Shown piece after piece: positions 9,259 to 19,752 of a DNA stretch of 64,000 bases. This DNA is from an uncultured Oscillospiraceae bacterium (GTDB taxonomy: Bacteria; Bacillota; Clostridia; Oscillospirales; Ruminococcaceae). Numbering within the stretch: position 1 is the first letter of the stretch; every line of letters starts with the position of its first letter. Location of the stretch: contig CAKSLI010000001.1 of NCBI GenBank assembly GCA_934466475.1, forward strand, positions 231,329-295,328. The letters are read 5' to 3'. A model generated the notes under the pieces. It did no database searches and had not been told where the DNA came from. It was given only the letters and a program-made list of their open reading frames with translations. The position numbers and the translations under genes are program-made.

Positions 9259-9295
9259 AGTTCCGCGTGTTTTGATAGAGAAATGAGGTAAAAAT

Positions 9296-12200
9296 TTGAG
9301 TTACACTGTTTTTGAGTCAATGAAGATCGGACTTGCCTCTCCCGACCAGATCAGAGATTGGTCTTACGGCGAGGTACACCGTCCTGAAACCATAAACTAC
9401 CGTACCCAGAAGCCGGAAAAGGAAGGTCTTTTCTGCGAGCGCATCTTTGGCCCGCAGAAGGACTGGGAGTGCAACTGCGGAAAGTACAAGAGAGTACGCT
9501 ATAAGGGCAAGATCTGCGACAAGTGCGGCGTTGAAGTCACACGCGCAAAGGTAAGACGCGAGCGCATGGGTCATATCGAGCTTGCTACCCCTATTTCCCA
9601 CATCTGGTATTTCAAGGGCACGCCCTCCCGCATAGGTCAGATTCTCGACATCTCCCCGAAGAGACTTGAAGAGGTCATCTACTTCACCAAGTATATCGTC
9701 ATCGACCCGGGCGAGGCTAAGGAGCTCAGCAAGAACCAGCTCCTCGAAGAAAAGGAATACGCGAACTTCCGCACCAAGTACGGAAACGACTTCAAGGCAG
9801 GCATGGGCGCCGAGGCTATCCAGGAGCTGCTCAAGGAGATCGACCTCGAGAAGCTCTCCAACGAGCTGAAAGAGGAGCTCGCCGCAACACAGCAGGGTCA
9901 GAAGCGCGTAAAGCTGCTCAAGCGCCTTGACGTTGTTGACGCATTCCTGAAGTCCCACAACCGTCCCGAGTGGATGGTGCTCAACGCTATCCCGGTAATT
10001 CCTCCGGATATCCGCCCGATGGTACAGCTTGACGGCGGCAGATACGGCGTTTCCGACCTGAACGAGCTTTACAGACGCGTTATCAACAGAAACAACCGTC
10101 TGAGAAAGCTGTATGAATACAGCTCCCCAGAGATAATCGTGAGAAACGAGAAGCGTATGCTCCAGGAAGCAGTTGACGCCCTCATCGACAACGGCAGACA
10201 CGGCAGACCGTACACCGGCTCCAACAACCGTCCGCTGAAGTCCCTCTCCGACCTGTTAAAGGGTAAGCAGGGACGCTTCCGTCAGAACCTGCTCGGTAAG
10301 CGCGTTGACTACTCCGGACGTTCCGTTATCGTCGTTGGTCCTGAGCTCAAGATGGATCAGTGCGGTCTCCCGAAGGAAATGGCTCTTGAGCTGTTCAAGC
10401 CGTTCGTACTCAACGACCTGGTCGTTAAGGGCAGCGCCCAGAACATCAAGCAGGCAAAGAAGATGGTAGAACGCGCAGACGATAAGGTATGGGATTCCCT
10501 CGAGTGCGTTATCAAGGATCACCCTGTGCTCCTGAACCGTGCGCCTACGCTCCACAGACTTGGTATCCAGGCATTCTCCCCGATCCTCGTTGAGGGTCGT
10601 GCAATAAAGCTGCACCCGCTGTGCTGTACTGCGTTCAACGCGGACTTCGACGGCGACCAGATGGCGGTTCATCTCCCCCTGTCCGCTGAGGCACAGGAAG
10701 AGGCAAGAACGCTCATGCTGGCAGCTAAGAACCTCCTGAAGCCGTCAGACGGACGCCCTGTTACCGTTCCTACACAGGATATGGTACTTGGTTCCTACTA
10801 CCTGACCCTCGACAAGCCCGGCGAAAAGGGCGAGGGCAAGGTGTTCCGTGACGCCAACGAAGCTATCATGGCTTATCAGGACGGCGTTATCTCCATCCAT
10901 GCTGCGATCAAGGTAAGAGTTACAAAGGATCTCGGCGATACCAAGATCACAAAGCTGGTTCCCGCGACGGTAGGACGTATCATCTTCAACGAGCATATCC
11001 CGCAGGACCTCGGCTATGTCGACAGAACAGATCCCGAGCACCAGCTCGATTATGAGATATCCTTCAAGGTAGGCAAGAGCCAGCTCGGTAAGATAATCGA
11101 CCGCTGCCTGAAGAACCACGGCACGGCTACCACAGCCCAGGTGCTTGATAAGATCAAGGCTATGGGTTATAAGTACTCCACAAGATCCGGTATCACCGTT
11201 GCGGTATGCGACGCTGATATCCCGCCGCAGAAGGCTGAGATACTCGCCGACGCGGACGCAAAGATCGCAAAGCTGAACAAGCAGTTCAACCGCGGCTTCA
11301 TCTCCGACACCGAGAGAAAGGCTGAGTTCATCAGCATCTGGAACAAGGCGACCGAAGATGTAGGTAACGCGCTGAACGATAACCTCGATAAGTACAACAA
11401 CATCTACATGATGGCGGATTCCGGAGCCCGTGGTTCTAAGAACCAGATCAGACAGCTCGCCGGAATGAGAGGACTTATCGCGAACACCTCCGGCGCGACG
11501 ATCGAGATGCCTATCAGGGCTAACTACCGTGAGGGTCTGAACATTCTGGAATACTTCATCTCCTCACGAGGCGCCCGTAAGGGTCTGGCGGATACCGCGC
11601 TGAGAACCGCGGACTCCGGTTATCTGACAAGACGACTGGTAGACGTATCTCAGGAGGTCATCATCCGCGAGGAGGACTGCGGCACCACCAACGGTATCGA
11701 CGTTTACGAGATACGCGAGGGCAAGGAACTTGTAGAGCCGCTGAGCGAGCGTCTTGTAGGACGCTACCTGTCCGAGGACTTCAAGGACAAGGACGGCAAC
11801 GTGATCGTTTCCAAGGATAAGCTGATGAACGATCAGGACGCTGCAAAGATCGTAAAGTGCGAGCCTGAAAAGGTAAAGGTGCGTTCCGTGCTTACCTGCG
11901 GCCTCAAGAACGGCGTGTGCGCTCACTGCTACGGCGCTTCTCTGGCTAACGGTCAGCTCATCAACATCGGCGAGGCGGTAGGTATCATCGCGGCGCAGTC
12001 TATCGGCGAGCCTGGTACACAGCTTACGATGAGAACGTTCCATACCGGCGGTATCGCTTCCGCTGAGGATATCACACAGGGTCTTCCGCGAGTAGAGGAA
12101 CTTTTCGAGAGCCGCCGTCCGAAGAACGCGGCTATCATCACCAAGGTCTCCGGTAAGGTACGCTATGAGGAGATCAAGAAGACAAGACACGCTATCATCA

Positions 12201-12856
12201 CCCAGGCTGACGGCACGGAGGAGGCTTACGCCGTTCCGTTCGGTTACAGACCGAAGGTTTACGACGGAGACACCGTTGTTGCCGGCGACGCGCTGACCGA
12301 GGGTTCCATTAACCCGCATGACGTTCTGGAGGTTAAGGGCGAGGAGGCAGTTCAGAACTACATCATCGCCGAAGTCCAGAAGGTTTACCGCTTACAGGGT
12401 GTTGATATCAACGATAAGCATATCGAGGTCATCGTTCGCCAGATGATGAGAAAGATCAGGATCACTGATCCGGGCGACAGCTATCTGCTCCCCGGCTCTA
12501 TCATCGGCAAGAACGAGCTCACAGAGGTTTGCGAGGAGATCCAGAACCGCATCGACGCGGGCGAGATCGGCCTCAGAATGCCCCAGACTGAGGCGGTGCT
12601 CCTCGGTATCACAAAGGCTTCTCTGGCAACGGACAGCTTCCTGTCGGCAGCTTCCTTCCAGGAGACCACGAGAGTTCTCACGGACGCTGCTATCCGCGGT
12701 AAGATCGACCCGCTGCTCGGTCTGAAGGAGAACGTAATCATCGGTAAGCTCATTCCCGCCGGAACCGGTCTTTTCGCTGAAGAGCGCGAGGCTGAGAAGG
12801 CTGCCGCTGCCGCCGCAGAGGCAGAGAATGCTTCTTCTGATGAGACTGTTGGCTAA
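9296..12856 (+). CDS. rpoC: DNA-directed RNA polymerase subunit beta'
   Basis: A 1186-residue beta-prime subunit, carrying the catalytic magnesium site. The start is a TTG at 9296, six bases after GAGGT, giving [19 protein letters not shown], which matches the family N-terminus; the next ATG (9320) would remove conserved residues. The zinc-binding [20 protein letters not shown] lies near residue 60 and the catalytic [14 protein letters not shown] near residue 450. The trigger loop and bridge helix regions are intact, and the second zinc site appears as [13 protein letters not shown] near residue 870. The C-terminus is Ala and Glu rich. It is cotranscribed with rpoB. Confidence 0.99.
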   Translation: MSYTVFESMKIGLASPDQIRDWSYGEVHRPETINYRTQKPEKEGLFCERIFGPQKDWECNCGKYKRVRYKGKICDKCGVEVTRAKVRRERMGHIELATPISHIWYFKGTPSRIGQILDISPKRLEEVIYFTKYIVIDPGEAKELSKNQLLEEKEYANFRTKYGNDFKAGMGAEAIQELLKEIDLEKLSNELKEELAATQQGQKRVKLLKRLDVVDAFLKSHNRPEWMVLNAIPVIPPDIRPMVQLDGGRYGVSDLNELYRRVINRNNRLRKLYEYSSPEIIVRNEKRMLQEAVDALIDNGRHGRPYTGSNNRPLKSLSDLLKGKQGRFRQNLLGKRVDYSGRSVIVVGPELKMDQCGLPKEMALELFKPFVLNDLVVKGSAQNIKQAKKMVERADDKVWDSLECVIKDHPVLLNRAPTLHRLGIQAFSPILVEGRAIKLHPLCCTAFNADFDGDQMAVHLPLSAEAQEEARTLMLAAKNLLKPSDGRPVTVPTQDMVLGSYYLTLDKPGEKGEGKVFRDANEAIMAYQDGVISIHAAIKVRVTKDLGDTKITKLVPATVGRIIFNEHIPQDLGYVDRTDPEHQLDYEISFKVGKSQLGKIIDRCLKNHGTATTAQVLDKIKAMGYKYSTRSGITVAVCDADIPPQKAEILADADAKIAKLNKQFNRGFISDTERKAEFISIWNKATEDVGNALNDNLDKYNNIYMMADSGARGSKNQIRQLAGMRGLIANTSGATIEMPIRANYREGLNILEYFISSRGARKGLADTALRTADSGYLTRRLVDVSQEVIIREEDCGTTNGIDVYEIREGKELVEPLSERLVGRYLSEDFKDKDGNVIVSKDKLMNDQDAAKIVKCEPEKVKVRSVLTCGLKNGVCAHCYGASLANGQLINIGEAVGIIAAQSIGEPGTQLTMRTFHTGGIASAEDITQGLPRVEELFESRRPKNAAIITKVSGKVRYEEIKKTRHAIITQADGTEEAYAVPFGYRPKVYDGDTVVAGDALTEGSINPHDVLEVKGEEAVQNYIIAEVQKVYRLQGVDINDKHIEVIVRQMMRKIRITDPGDSYLLPGSIIGKNELTEVCEEIQNRIDAGEIGLRMPQTEAVLLGITKASLATDSFLSAASFQETTRVLTDAAIRGKIDPLLGLKENVIIGKLIPAGTGLFAEEREAEKAAAAAAEAENASSDETVG

Positions 12857-12888
12857 AATGCACAAAAACCAACGGCTATGATTTAAGT

Positions 12889-12952
12889 ATAACGGTGTTT
12901 GCTACAAAGTTTCGCTGAAGCTCTTGACAAACACCGTTATTTGCTTTAAAAT
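12889..12952 (+). promoter_or_regulatory. rpsL promoter embedded in an inverted repeat
   Basis: Perfect 13-bp arms (12889-12901 and 12928-12940) form a hairpin in the rpoC 3' region. The downstream arm overlaps the -35 box TTGACA (12924-12929), and TAAAAT (12947-12952) follows after 17 bases. It therefore combines a possible rpoBC transcript end with the promoter of the rpsL operon. Confidence 0.7.
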
Positions 12953-13029
12953 ATATAAATGTGTGTGAGTATATTTTCGGAAACCGCCGGAAAAATACAA
13001 ACAGACAAAAATTTATTGGAGGTGAAATA

Positions 13030-13455
13030 ATGCCTACGTTTAATCAGCTTGTCCGCAAGGGACGTGAGGTTTCTGAGAAGAAATCCAAGGCTCCTGCACT
13101 TCAGAAGGGCATGAATACTCTGCACAAGCAGCAGATCGACCAGTCTTCTCCCCAGAAGAGAGGCGTTTGCACAGCAGTTCGTACCCAGACCCCTAAGAAG
13201 CCGAACTCCGCGATGAGAAAGGTTGCCAGAGTTAAGCTTTCTAACGGTTATGAAGTTACAGCTTATATTCCCGGTATCGGACACAAACTGCAGGAACACT
13301 CCGTTGTTCTGATCCGCGGCGGCCGTGTTAAGGACCTTCCTGGTGTGCGTTACCACATCATCAGAGGTACACTCGACGCTCAGGGTGTAGACAAGAGAAT
13401 GCAGGGACGCTCCAAGTATGGTGCAAAGCGTCCGAAGGCTGGAAAGAAAGCGTAA
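13030..13455 (+). CDS. rpsL: 30S ribosomal protein S12
   Basis: A 141-residue S12 of the decoding centre. ATG 13030 follows GGAGGTG at good distance and gives [18 protein letters not shown], so a longer reading upstream is spurious. The hallmark segments [15 protein letters not shown] and [13 protein letters not shown] are present. The lysines changed in classical streptomycin resistance are retained, in PKKPNS and [14 protein letters not shown]. It has the longer Firmicutes-type insert before SPQKRGVCT. It is the first gene of the str operon (rpsL, rpsG, fusA). Confidence 0.98.
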   Translation: MPTFNQLVRKGREVSEKKSKAPALQKGMNTLHKQQIDQSSPQKRGVCTAVRTQTPKKPNSAMRKVARVKLSNGYEVTAYIPGIGHKLQEHSVVLIRGGRVKDLPGVRYHIIRGTLDAQGVDKRMQGRSKYGAKRPKAGKKA

Positions 13456-13602
13456 TTTCTGACTTAATAGCTGTCAGACAAGGCATTATTTTTGATAGAG
13501 CCTCTGTTTGGACGGCGGAAGGTCAATGCCACACCGAAAAGGTATGGTTTTTATGCTTTCGAGTACCTATGATTTTCATTTCGTATGAAGGAGGGAAGTA
13601 AA

Positions 13603-14073
13603 GTGCCAAGAAGAGGTAATGTTCCGAAGCGTGAGGTTCTTCCGGATCCTGTGTACGGCTCTGAGCTCGTAACAAGACTGGTAAACAATATCATGCTCGA
13701 CGGAAAGAAGGGCGTAGCCCAGAAGATCGTATACGGCGCATTTGAGATCGTTGCTGAGAAGACCGGCAAGGATGCTCTGGAAGCTTTCGAGGAGGCAATG
13801 GAGAACATCATGCCGCAGCTCGAAGTTAAGGCTCGCCGTGTCGGCGGTGCAACCTACCAGGTTCCTATGGAGGTTCGCCCCGAGAGAAGACGCACACTCG
13901 GCCTGAGATGGATCACCACATACAGCCGTGCGCGTAACGAGAAGACAATGAAGGAAAGACTTGCAAACGAGATCCTTGACGCACTCAATGGTCAGGGCGG
14001 CGCTTGCAAGAAGCGTGACGATACTCATAAGATGGCTGAAGCTAACAGAGCTTTCGCACATTATAAGTGGTAA
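13603..14073 (+). CDS. rpsG: 30S ribosomal protein S7
   Basis: A 156-residue S7, exactly the usual length, nucleating the 30S head. The GTG at 13603 is the start because it follows GGAGGG by 7 bases and gives the conserved [20 protein letters not shown]. The family motifs [17 protein letters not shown] and [19 protein letters not shown] are intact. It sits 147 bases after rpsL; that gap shows no second promoter I could trust, so cotranscription is likely. Confidence 0.98.
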   Translation: MPRRGNVPKREVLPDPVYGSELVTRLVNNIMLDGKKGVAQKIVYGAFEIVAEKTGKDALEAFEEAMENIMPQLEVKARRVGGATYQVPMEVRPERRRTLGLRWITTYSRARNEKTMKERLANEILDALNGQGGACKKRDDTHKMAEANRAFAHYKW

Positions 14074-14136
14074 TCAGAAACAGATGACTTATCCGGGGCT
14101 AAAACCCCGGGTAATTCCAGAATTACGGAGGAATTT

Positions 14137-16224
14137 ATGAAAAGAGACGTATCTCTCGAAATGACCCGTAATATTGGTATCATGGCGCACATCGACGCAG
14201 GTAAGACAACTACCACAGAGCGTATCCTGTTCTACACTGGTGTAAACCACAAGATCGGTGAAACTCACGATGGTACTGCTACGATGGACTGGATGGCTCA
14301 GGAGCAGGAAAGAGGTATCACAATTACTTCTGCCGCTACCACAGCTTTCTGGAAGGGTCATAGAATCAATATTATCGACACCCCTGGTCACGTTGACTTC
14401 ACCGTTGAGGTTCAGCGTTCCCTGAGAGTGCTTGACGGTTCCGTAACTGTTTTCTGTGCAAAGGGCGGCGTAGAGCCTCAGTCAGAAACAGTATGGCGTC
14501 AGGCAGATGAATACCATGTACCCAGAATGGCTTATGTCAACAAGATGGATATCATGGGCGCAGACTTCTACAACGTAGTACAGATGATGCACGACAGACT
14601 CAAGTGCAACGCTGTTCCGATCCAGCTCCCTATCGGTTCTGAAGCGGATTTCAGAGGAATCATCGACCTCGTTGAAATGAAGGCTGACATTTACTACGAT
14701 GATATGGGTAAGGATATGCGTGTTGAGGATATCCCTGCCGATATGCTGGACAAGGCTAAGGAGTACAGACAGAACCTTCTCGAGAAGGTAGCTGAGCTGG
14801 ACGACGCTCTGATGGAGAGATACTTCGAATCCGAGGGTGAGGACTTCACCGTTGAGGAGATCAAGACTGCCATCAGAAAGGGTACCATTGAGAACAAGTT
14901 TGTTCCTGTTACCTGCGGTACTTCTTACAGAAACAAGGGCGTTCAGAAGCTCCTTGACGCTGTTGTTGACTATATGCCTTCTCCTCTCGACATTCCTTCC
15001 ATCAAGGGTATCGACCCCGAGACCGGCGAGGAAGTTGAAAGACATGCTGGCGACGATCAGCCGTTCTCCGCACTTGCATTCAAGATCGCTACCGACCCGT
15101 TCGTTGGTAAGCTCTGCTTCTTCAGAGTTTACTCCGGTTACGTTGAGGCTGGTACAAGCGTCCTGAACGCAACAAAGGACAAGACTGAGCGTATGGGACG
15201 TATTCTTCAGATGCACTCCAACCACAGACAGGATATCGATGCATGCCCGTGCGGTGATATCGCAGCCGTAGTTGGTACAAAGTACACCACAACTGGTGAT
15301 ACTCTCTGCGATGAGAACCACCCTGTTATCCTTGAGTCCATGGAGTTCCCGGAGCCGGTTATCGACCTCGCTATCGAGCCCAAGACCAAGGCTGGCCAGG
15401 AAAAGATGGCTATCGCCCTCGCAAAGCTTGCTGAAGAAGACCCGACATTCAAGACCTGGACAAACCAGGAGACCGGTCAGACCATCATCGCTGGTATGGG
15501 TGAGCTCCACCTCGATATCATCGTTGACAGACTTCTCCGTGAGTTCAAGGTTGAGGCTAACGTTGGTGCTCCGCAGGTTGCTTATAAGGAGACCATTACC
15601 GGCACAGCAGACATCGATATGAAGTACAAGCGTCAGTCTGGTGGTTCCGGTCAGTACGGTCACGTTAAGATAAAGGTAGAGCCGAACGAGTCCGGTAAGG
15701 GCTACGAGTTCAGCAACGATGTTGTCGGCGGTTCTATCCCGAAGGAGTTCATCCCCGCTGTTGACGCAGGTATCCAGGGCGCTCTTAACGCCGGTGTTCT
15801 CGCAGGCTATCCTGTTGTAGACATCAAGGTTTCCCTGTACGACGGTTCTTATCACGAGGTAGACTCCTCTGAAATGGCATTTAAGATCGCAGGTTCTATG
15901 GCTATCAAGGAGGCGCTCAAGCAGGCTCACTCCGTTATCCTCGAGCCGATCATGCGTGTTGACGTTGTTGTTCCTGATGATTATATCGGTAACGTAATCG
16001 GCGACCTCAACTCCAGACGTGGTCAGATCCAGAACCAGGAAACAAGAAACGGTTCCGTTCAGGTTACCGCATTTGTTCCGCTTTCTGAGATGTTCGGCTA
16101 CTCCAACGATCTTCGTTCCAAGACACAGGGCCGCGGTCAGTATGTAATGCAGCCGAGCCACTACATCGAGGTTCCGAAGTCCATTTCCGAGGCTATAATG
16201 AGCAAGCGCAAGCAGAACGGCTAA
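14137..16224 (+). CDS. fusA: Elongation factor G
   Basis: A 695-residue translocation GTPase. G1 [16 protein letters not shown] near residue 18, switch [14 protein letters not shown] near residue 85, and G4 NKMD near residue 139 are all intact, followed by EF-G domains II to V through to [13 protein letters not shown] lies seven bases before the ATG. As in most Firmicutes it closes rpsL-rpsG-fusA; tuf has its own promoter just downstream. Confidence 0.98.
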   Translation: MKRDVSLEMTRNIGIMAHIDAGKTTTTERILFYTGVNHKIGETHDGTATMDWMAQEQERGITITSAATTAFWKGHRINIIDTPGHVDFTVEVQRSLRVLDGSVTVFCAKGGVEPQSETVWRQADEYHVPRMAYVNKMDIMGADFYNVVQMMHDRLKCNAVPIQLPIGSEADFRGIIDLVEMKADIYYDDMGKDMRVEDIPADMLDKAKEYRQNLLEKVAELDDALMERYFESEGEDFTVEEIKTAIRKGTIENKFVPVTCGTSYRNKGVQKLLDAVVDYMPSPLDIPSIKGIDPETGEEVERHAGDDQPFSALAFKIATDPFVGKLCFFRVYSGYVEAGTSVLNATKDKTERMGRILQMHSNHRQDIDACPCGDIAAVVGTKYTTTGDTLCDENHPVILESMEFPEPVIDLAIEPKTKAGQEKMAIALAKLAEEDPTFKTWTNQETGQTIIAGMGELHLDIIVDRLLREFKVEANVGAPQVAYKETITGTADIDMKYKRQSGGSGQYGHVKIKVEPNESGKGYEFSNDVVGGSIPKEFIPAVDAGIQGALNAGVLAGYPVVDIKVSLYDGSYHEVDSSEMAFKIAGSMAIKEALKQAHSVILEPIMRVDVVVPDDYIGNVIGDLNSRRGQIQNQETRNGSVQVTAFVPLSEMFGYSNDLRSKTQGRGQYVMQPSHYIEVPKSISEAIMSKRKQNG

Positions 16225-16270
16225 TTCCCGTTAAAATTGCACTCTCAGCGCATTTTTTCTGTGAAACTAC

Positions 16271-16340
16271 TTGATTTTTTCGCGGAAAGATGTTAAAATA
16301 ATATTACTGAAATTGCGGCGCCCCCCGCCCAATGGGGGGC
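16271..16340 (+). promoter_or_regulatory. tuf promoter and leader hairpin
   Basis: TTGATT (16271-16276), 17 bases, TAAAAT (16294-16299). Downstream, GCCCCCC-GCCCAAT-GGGGGGC (16320-16340) forms a stable 7-bp stem in the leader, 30 bases before the tuf start. Confidence 0.7.
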
Positions 16341-16370
16341 TCCAGATTACCTATTAAGGAGGACATACCC

Positions 16371-17573
16371 ATGGCAAAGGAACATTATAATTCCACCAAG
16401 CCCCACGTAAACATTGGTACCATCGGTCACGTAGACCACGGTAAGACCACCACCACCGCTGCTATCACAAAGTGGCTTTCCCTTCAGGGCAGAGCTAAGT
16501 TCGAAGCTTACGACATGATCGATAAGGCTCCGGAGGAGAGAGAGCGTGGTATCACAATCAACACCGCTCACGTTGAGTATGAGACTGAGAAGCGTCACTA
16601 CGCTCACGTTGACTGCCCCGGCCATGCTGACTATATCAAGAACATGATCACCGGTGCTGCTCAGATGGACGGCGCTATCCTCGTTGTTGCTGGTACTGAC
16701 GGCCCTATGGCTCAGACCAAGGAGCACATCCTTCTCGCTCGCCAGGTAGGCGTTCCTGCAATCGTTGTATTCATCAACAAGTGCGATGACGTTGACGATC
16801 CTGAGCTGCTCGACCTCGTAGAGATGGATATCCGTGACGTTCTTACTCAGAACGACTTCCCTGGCGATGACGTTCCCGTTATCCGCGGTTCCGCTAAGGT
16901 TGCTCTGGATTCTACTTCCACAGATCCTAACGCTCCCGAGTATGCTTGCATCAAGGAGCTCATGGACGCTGTTGACGAGTATATCCCTGCTCCTGAGCGT
17001 GATGAGAACAAGCCGTTCCTTATGCCTGTTGAGGATACTATGACCATCACTGGCCGTGGTACCGTTGCAACTGGTAGAGTTGAGCGTGGCGTAGTTAAGG
17101 TTAACGATACCGTTGAGATCACTGGTCTTACTGACGAGCCCAAGTCCACTGTTGTTACTGGTCTTGAGATGTTCAGAAAGACTCTGGACGAGGCAGTTGC
17201 TGGTTACAACATCGGCGCTCTGCTCCGTGGTGTTACACGTCAGGATATCGAGCGTGGTCAGGTTCTCTGCAAGCCCGGTTCCATTCACCCGCACACCAAG
17301 TTCACAGGTCAGGTTTACGTTCTTAAGAAGGAAGAGGGCGGCCGTCATACTCCGTTCGTTTCCAACTATCGTCCGCAGTTCTTCTTCAGAACCACAGACG
17401 TTACCGGCGTAATCACTCTTCCTGCTGACAAGGAAATGTGCATGCCTGGCGATAACGTAGTTATGGACGTTGAGCTCATCACTCCTATCGCTATCGAAGA
17501 GGGTCTCCGTTTCGCTATCCGTGAGGGTGGCAGAACCGTAGGTTCCGGCGTTGTTACCAAGATCAACGGCTAA
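16371..17573 (+). CDS. tuf: Elongation factor Tu
   Basis: A 400-residue EF-Tu that delivers aminoacyl-tRNA to the ribosome. ATG 16371 follows AAGGAGG and gives [20 protein letters not shown]; an earlier in-frame ATG would add an unsupported extension. G1 [17 protein letters not shown], and NKCD (with C in place of the more common M/I at the third position) are visible, and domains II and III are complete through [10 protein letters not shown] strong terminator follows at 17611-17641. Confidence 0.99.
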   Translation: MAKEHYNSTKPHVNIGTIGHVDHGKTTTTAAITKWLSLQGRAKFEAYDMIDKAPEERERGITINTAHVEYETEKRHYAHVDCPGHADYIKNMITGAAQMDGAILVVAGTDGPMAQTKEHILLARQVGVPAIVVFINKCDDVDDPELLDLVEMDIRDVLTQNDFPGDDVPVIRGSAKVALDSTSTDPNAPEYACIKELMDAVDEYIPAPERDENKPFLMPVEDTMTITGRGTVATGRVERGVVKVNDTVEITGLTDEPKSTVVTGLEMFRKTLDEAVAGYNIGALLRGVTRQDIERGQVLCKPGSIHPHTKFTGQVYVLKKEEGGRHTPFVSNYRPQFFFRTTDVTGVITLPADKEMCMPGDNVVMDVELITPIAIEEGLRFAIREGGRTVGSGVVTKING

Positions 17574-17610
17574 TTCCCGCTGAACTGGTGCAGACCACTT
17601 CACAATAATA

Positions 17611-17641
17611 AGACCGCTTCCCGAAAGGGAGGCGGTTTTTG
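17611..17641 (+). terminator. tuf terminator
   Basis: ACCGCTTCCC-GAAA-GGGAGGCGGT followed by TTTTTG, a 10-bp stem with tetraloop. Confidence 0.9.
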
Positions 17642-17643
17642 TG

Positions 17644-17853
17644 TTATGTGTTCATTTTCGGGTTGTCAGTCCTGCCGAGAATAAAATCTACGGACACGTT
17701 GTAGAAGTCCGCCAGACGGATTAGCGTTTGCGTAGGGATATCGCGTTCTCCGGTTTCGTAATAGGAGTATGCGCGCTGTCCGCAGAAAATCTTGTCTGCT
17801 ATCTGTTTTTGCGTGAGCAATTCACTTTCCCTTAGGTATTTCAACTTGTACAT
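17644..17853 (-). CDS. XRE-family HTH transcriptional regulator
   Basis: A 69-residue Cro/C1-type DNA-binding protein, essentially only the helix-turn-helix domain. It runs MYKLKYLRESELLTQKQIAD, then YSYYETGERDIPTQTLIRLADFY, ending VDFILGRTDNP, which is the standard XRE layout. There is no ligand or protease domain. It is transcribed divergently from the membrane protein at 17995. The shared 141-base gap contains a 9-bp inverted repeat (ACAAAATGG / CCATTTTGT) spanning the neighbour's -35 element, a good candidate for its operator. The likely role is repression of the membrane protein gene, and possibly of itself. Confidence 0.85.
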   Translation of the reverse strand: MYKLKYLRESELLTQKQIADKIFCGQRAYSYYETGERDIPTQTLIRLADFYNVSVDFILGRTDNPKMNT

Positions 17854-17900
17854 ATTATTAACCTCCGTTTTGTGAAGAATTAATAATATTATAGTCTAGA

Positions 17901-17942
17901 ACAAAATGGGCTATTGACATATTGACCATTTTGTGCTATAAT
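17901..17942 (+). promoter_or_regulatory. Promoter with overlapping operator-like palindrome
   Basis: TTGACA (17914-17919) and TATAAT (17937-17942) are 17 bases apart. Perfect 9-bp arms at 17901-17909 and 17926-17934 enclose the -35 box, so a bound repressor would block polymerase. A TATAAT on the minus strand (17889-17894) may serve the HTH gene. Confidence 0.7.
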
Positions 17943-17994
17943 AGCGGTGTAGTCAAAGATTAACTTTGCTAATAAAGTATGATGAGGTGCAGAA

Positions 17995-18495
17995 ATGGAA
18001 AACTGGAGCAGCAGAACAAAAAGAAAAGTATACATGGTCACTCTGATCATAATGATCGTTTGTGCAGCACTTGATTTGATATCTGGCTGTATTGGCTTGA
18101 TATTAGGTACAAGAGTTTTCGGTCAAATATATAGTGCTGTTGAAGTATTGCACGGAATCCCACAGGGCGTGGCATATCTGGTTTTTATATTAACATGTGT
18201 TCTGGTTATACTTTTTCAAGGGCTTTTGGTCTTTGCATCGATTTACCGGCATCACTCGCATAATATGTTCTTTAACATTTTCCCGGTTATAGTCTATATA
18301 ATTAAGGTACTAATGGGGTTTAATGTTATCACCGGAATGTCATTTACGACCATGACTTCAAAGTTCCCGATTCCGGGAGTTGGCTGGGTCAATATTTCGT
18401 CTGAAGTAGGCGTGTATGTACTTATTAGTTTCTTTGTATATCTGGTAATGGCTTTTATTTCCTTCATTAATATTAGACTGAAGGACATGATATAA
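17995..18495 (+). CDS. Four-helix membrane protein of unknown function
   Basis: A 166-residue protein with four hydrophobic segments at about residues 15-38, 58-80, 90-110 and 137-158, a short charged N-terminus and a basic C-terminal tail. I do not recognise a family; it somewhat resembles small DUF2975-type membrane proteins that are paired with XRE regulators, which fits its neighbour. It is A/T-rich compared with tuf and fucO around it, suggesting acquisition. Transcription starts from the operator-covered promoter just upstream and stops at the hairpin at 18500. Confidence 0.6.
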   Translation: MENWSSRTKRKVYMVTLIIMIVCAALDLISGCIGLILGTRVFGQIYSAVEVLHGIPQGVAYLVFILTCVLVILFQGLLVFASIYRHHSHNMFFNIFPVIVYIIKVLMGFNVITGMSFTTMTSKFPIPGVGWVNISSEVGVYVLISFFVYLVMAFISFINIRLKDMI

Positions 18496-18499
18496 CGGC

Positions 18500-18536
18500 A
18501 AAAAAAACTCCCCCGGCTCGCACCGGGGGAGTTTCT
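18500..18536. terminator. Bidirectional terminator between membrane protein gene and fucO
   Basis: AAACTCCCCCGG-CTCGCA-CCGGGGGAGTTT, with A7 on the left and T-rich sequence on the right, serves both converging genes. Confidence 0.9.
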
Positions 18537-18549
18537 ATATACCTGAATC

Positions 18550-19698
18550 TCAGATAAGGCTCTTATAAAGTTCGGTAATCTCCTCAACGGAGGTATCGCG
18601 CGGGTTGCCGGGTCTGCAAGCGTCATCGTAAGCGGACTGTGCGAGGAACGGGATATCCTCGGGCTTTACGATATCCTTGAGGTTGGCGGGGATTCCAACG
18701 TCCTTGGAGAGCTGCTTAACTGCGTCAACGGCAGCCTTTCTGTACTCCTCCTGGGACATCTTCTCTGTGCCCTCAACGCCCATAGCCTTTGCGATATCGC
18801 GGTACTTCTCACCGGTGCAGGGAGCGTTGTACTCCATAACGGTCGGGAGGATTATCGCATTAGCAACGCCGTGCGGTGTGTCATACAGCGCGCCAAGCGG
18901 GTGAGCCATGGAGTGAACGATACCAAGTCCTACGTTGGAGAAGCCCATGCCGGCGATGTACTGACCGAGAGCCATTCCCTCGCGTCCGTCAGGAGTGTTG
19001 GCAACGGCGCCGCGCAGGGACTTAGAGATTATCTCGATCGCCTTCAGGTGGAACATATCGGAGAGCTCCCAGGCACCCTTGGTGATGTAGCCCTCGATAG
19101 CGTGTGTGAGCGCGTCCATGCCGGTGGCTGCGGTAAGTCCCTTGGGCATGGTGGACATCATATCCGGGTCAACAACTGCAACAACGGGGATGTCATGCGG
19201 GTCAACGCATACCATCTTGCGGTTCTTTTCAACATCTGTGATAACGTAGTTTATAGTTACCTCTGCGGCGGTGCCGGCTGTGGTGGGGACAGCGATTATC
19301 GGAACTGCGGGCTTCTTTGTGGGAGCCACGCCCTCCAGCGAGCGTACATCAGCGAACTCAGGGTTGTTGATGATTATGCCGATAGCCTTTGCGGTATCCA
19401 TGGAGGAACCGCCGCCGATAGCGATAAGGTAATCAGCGCCGCTCTTCTTGAACGCCTCTACGCCGGTCTGTACATTTTCGATCGTGGGGTTCGGCTTGAT
19501 ATTGTCATATACCTCATAAGCAAGACCGTCCTTGTCCAACACATCGAGTACCTTCTTGGTAACACCGAATTTGATGAGGTCGGGGTCGGAGCATACGAAT
19601 GCTTTCTTGAATGCTCTGTTCTTCGCTTCAACAGCGATGTTGGCGATTGCCCCTGCGCCATGATAGGAGGTTTCATTGAGAATAAATCTGTTTGCCAT
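18550..19698 (-). CDS. fucO: Iron-containing alcohol dehydrogenase, FucO type (lactaldehyde reductase)
   Basis: A 382-residue group III alcohol dehydrogenase that aligns almost end to end with E. coli FucO: MANRFILNET at the start, GGGSSMDTAKAIGI for NAD binding, and then VPTTAGTAAEVTINYVITD. The metal ligands lie in GMDALTHAIEGYI and in the two histidines of GIVHSMAHPLGA and TPHGVANAI. FucO reduces lactaldehyde to 1,2-propanediol during fucose or rhamnose fermentation. It is the second gene after a PocR-domain protein (54-base gap), and PocR domains are known to sense 1,2-propanediol, which strengthens the substrate call. Related butanol or propanediol dehydrogenases remain possible. No pdu genes are in the window. 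Confidence 0.85.
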   Translation of the reverse strand: MANRFILNETSYHGAGAIANIAVEAKNRAFKKAFVCSDPDLIKFGVTKKVLDVLDKDGLAYEVYDNIKPNPTIENVQTGVEAFKKSGADYLIAIGGGSSMDTAKAIGIIINNPEFADVRSLEGVAPTKKPAVPIIAVPTTAGTAAEVTINYVITDVEKNRKMVCVDPHDIPVVAVVDPDMMSTMPKGLTAATGMDALTHAIEGYITKGAWELSDMFHLKAIEIISKSLRGAVANTPDGREGMALGQYIAGMGFSNVGLGIVHSMAHPLGALYDTPHGVANAIILPTVMEYNAPCTGEKYRDIAKAMGVEGTEKMSQEEYRKAAVDAVKQLSKDVGIPANLKDIVKPEDIPFLAQSAYDDACRPGNPRDTSVEEITELYKSLI

Positions 19699-19752
19699 GA
19701 TGTATTTTCCTTTCTTGTTGGAACTATATCTGAACCGGTTCCCCGGAACAGC

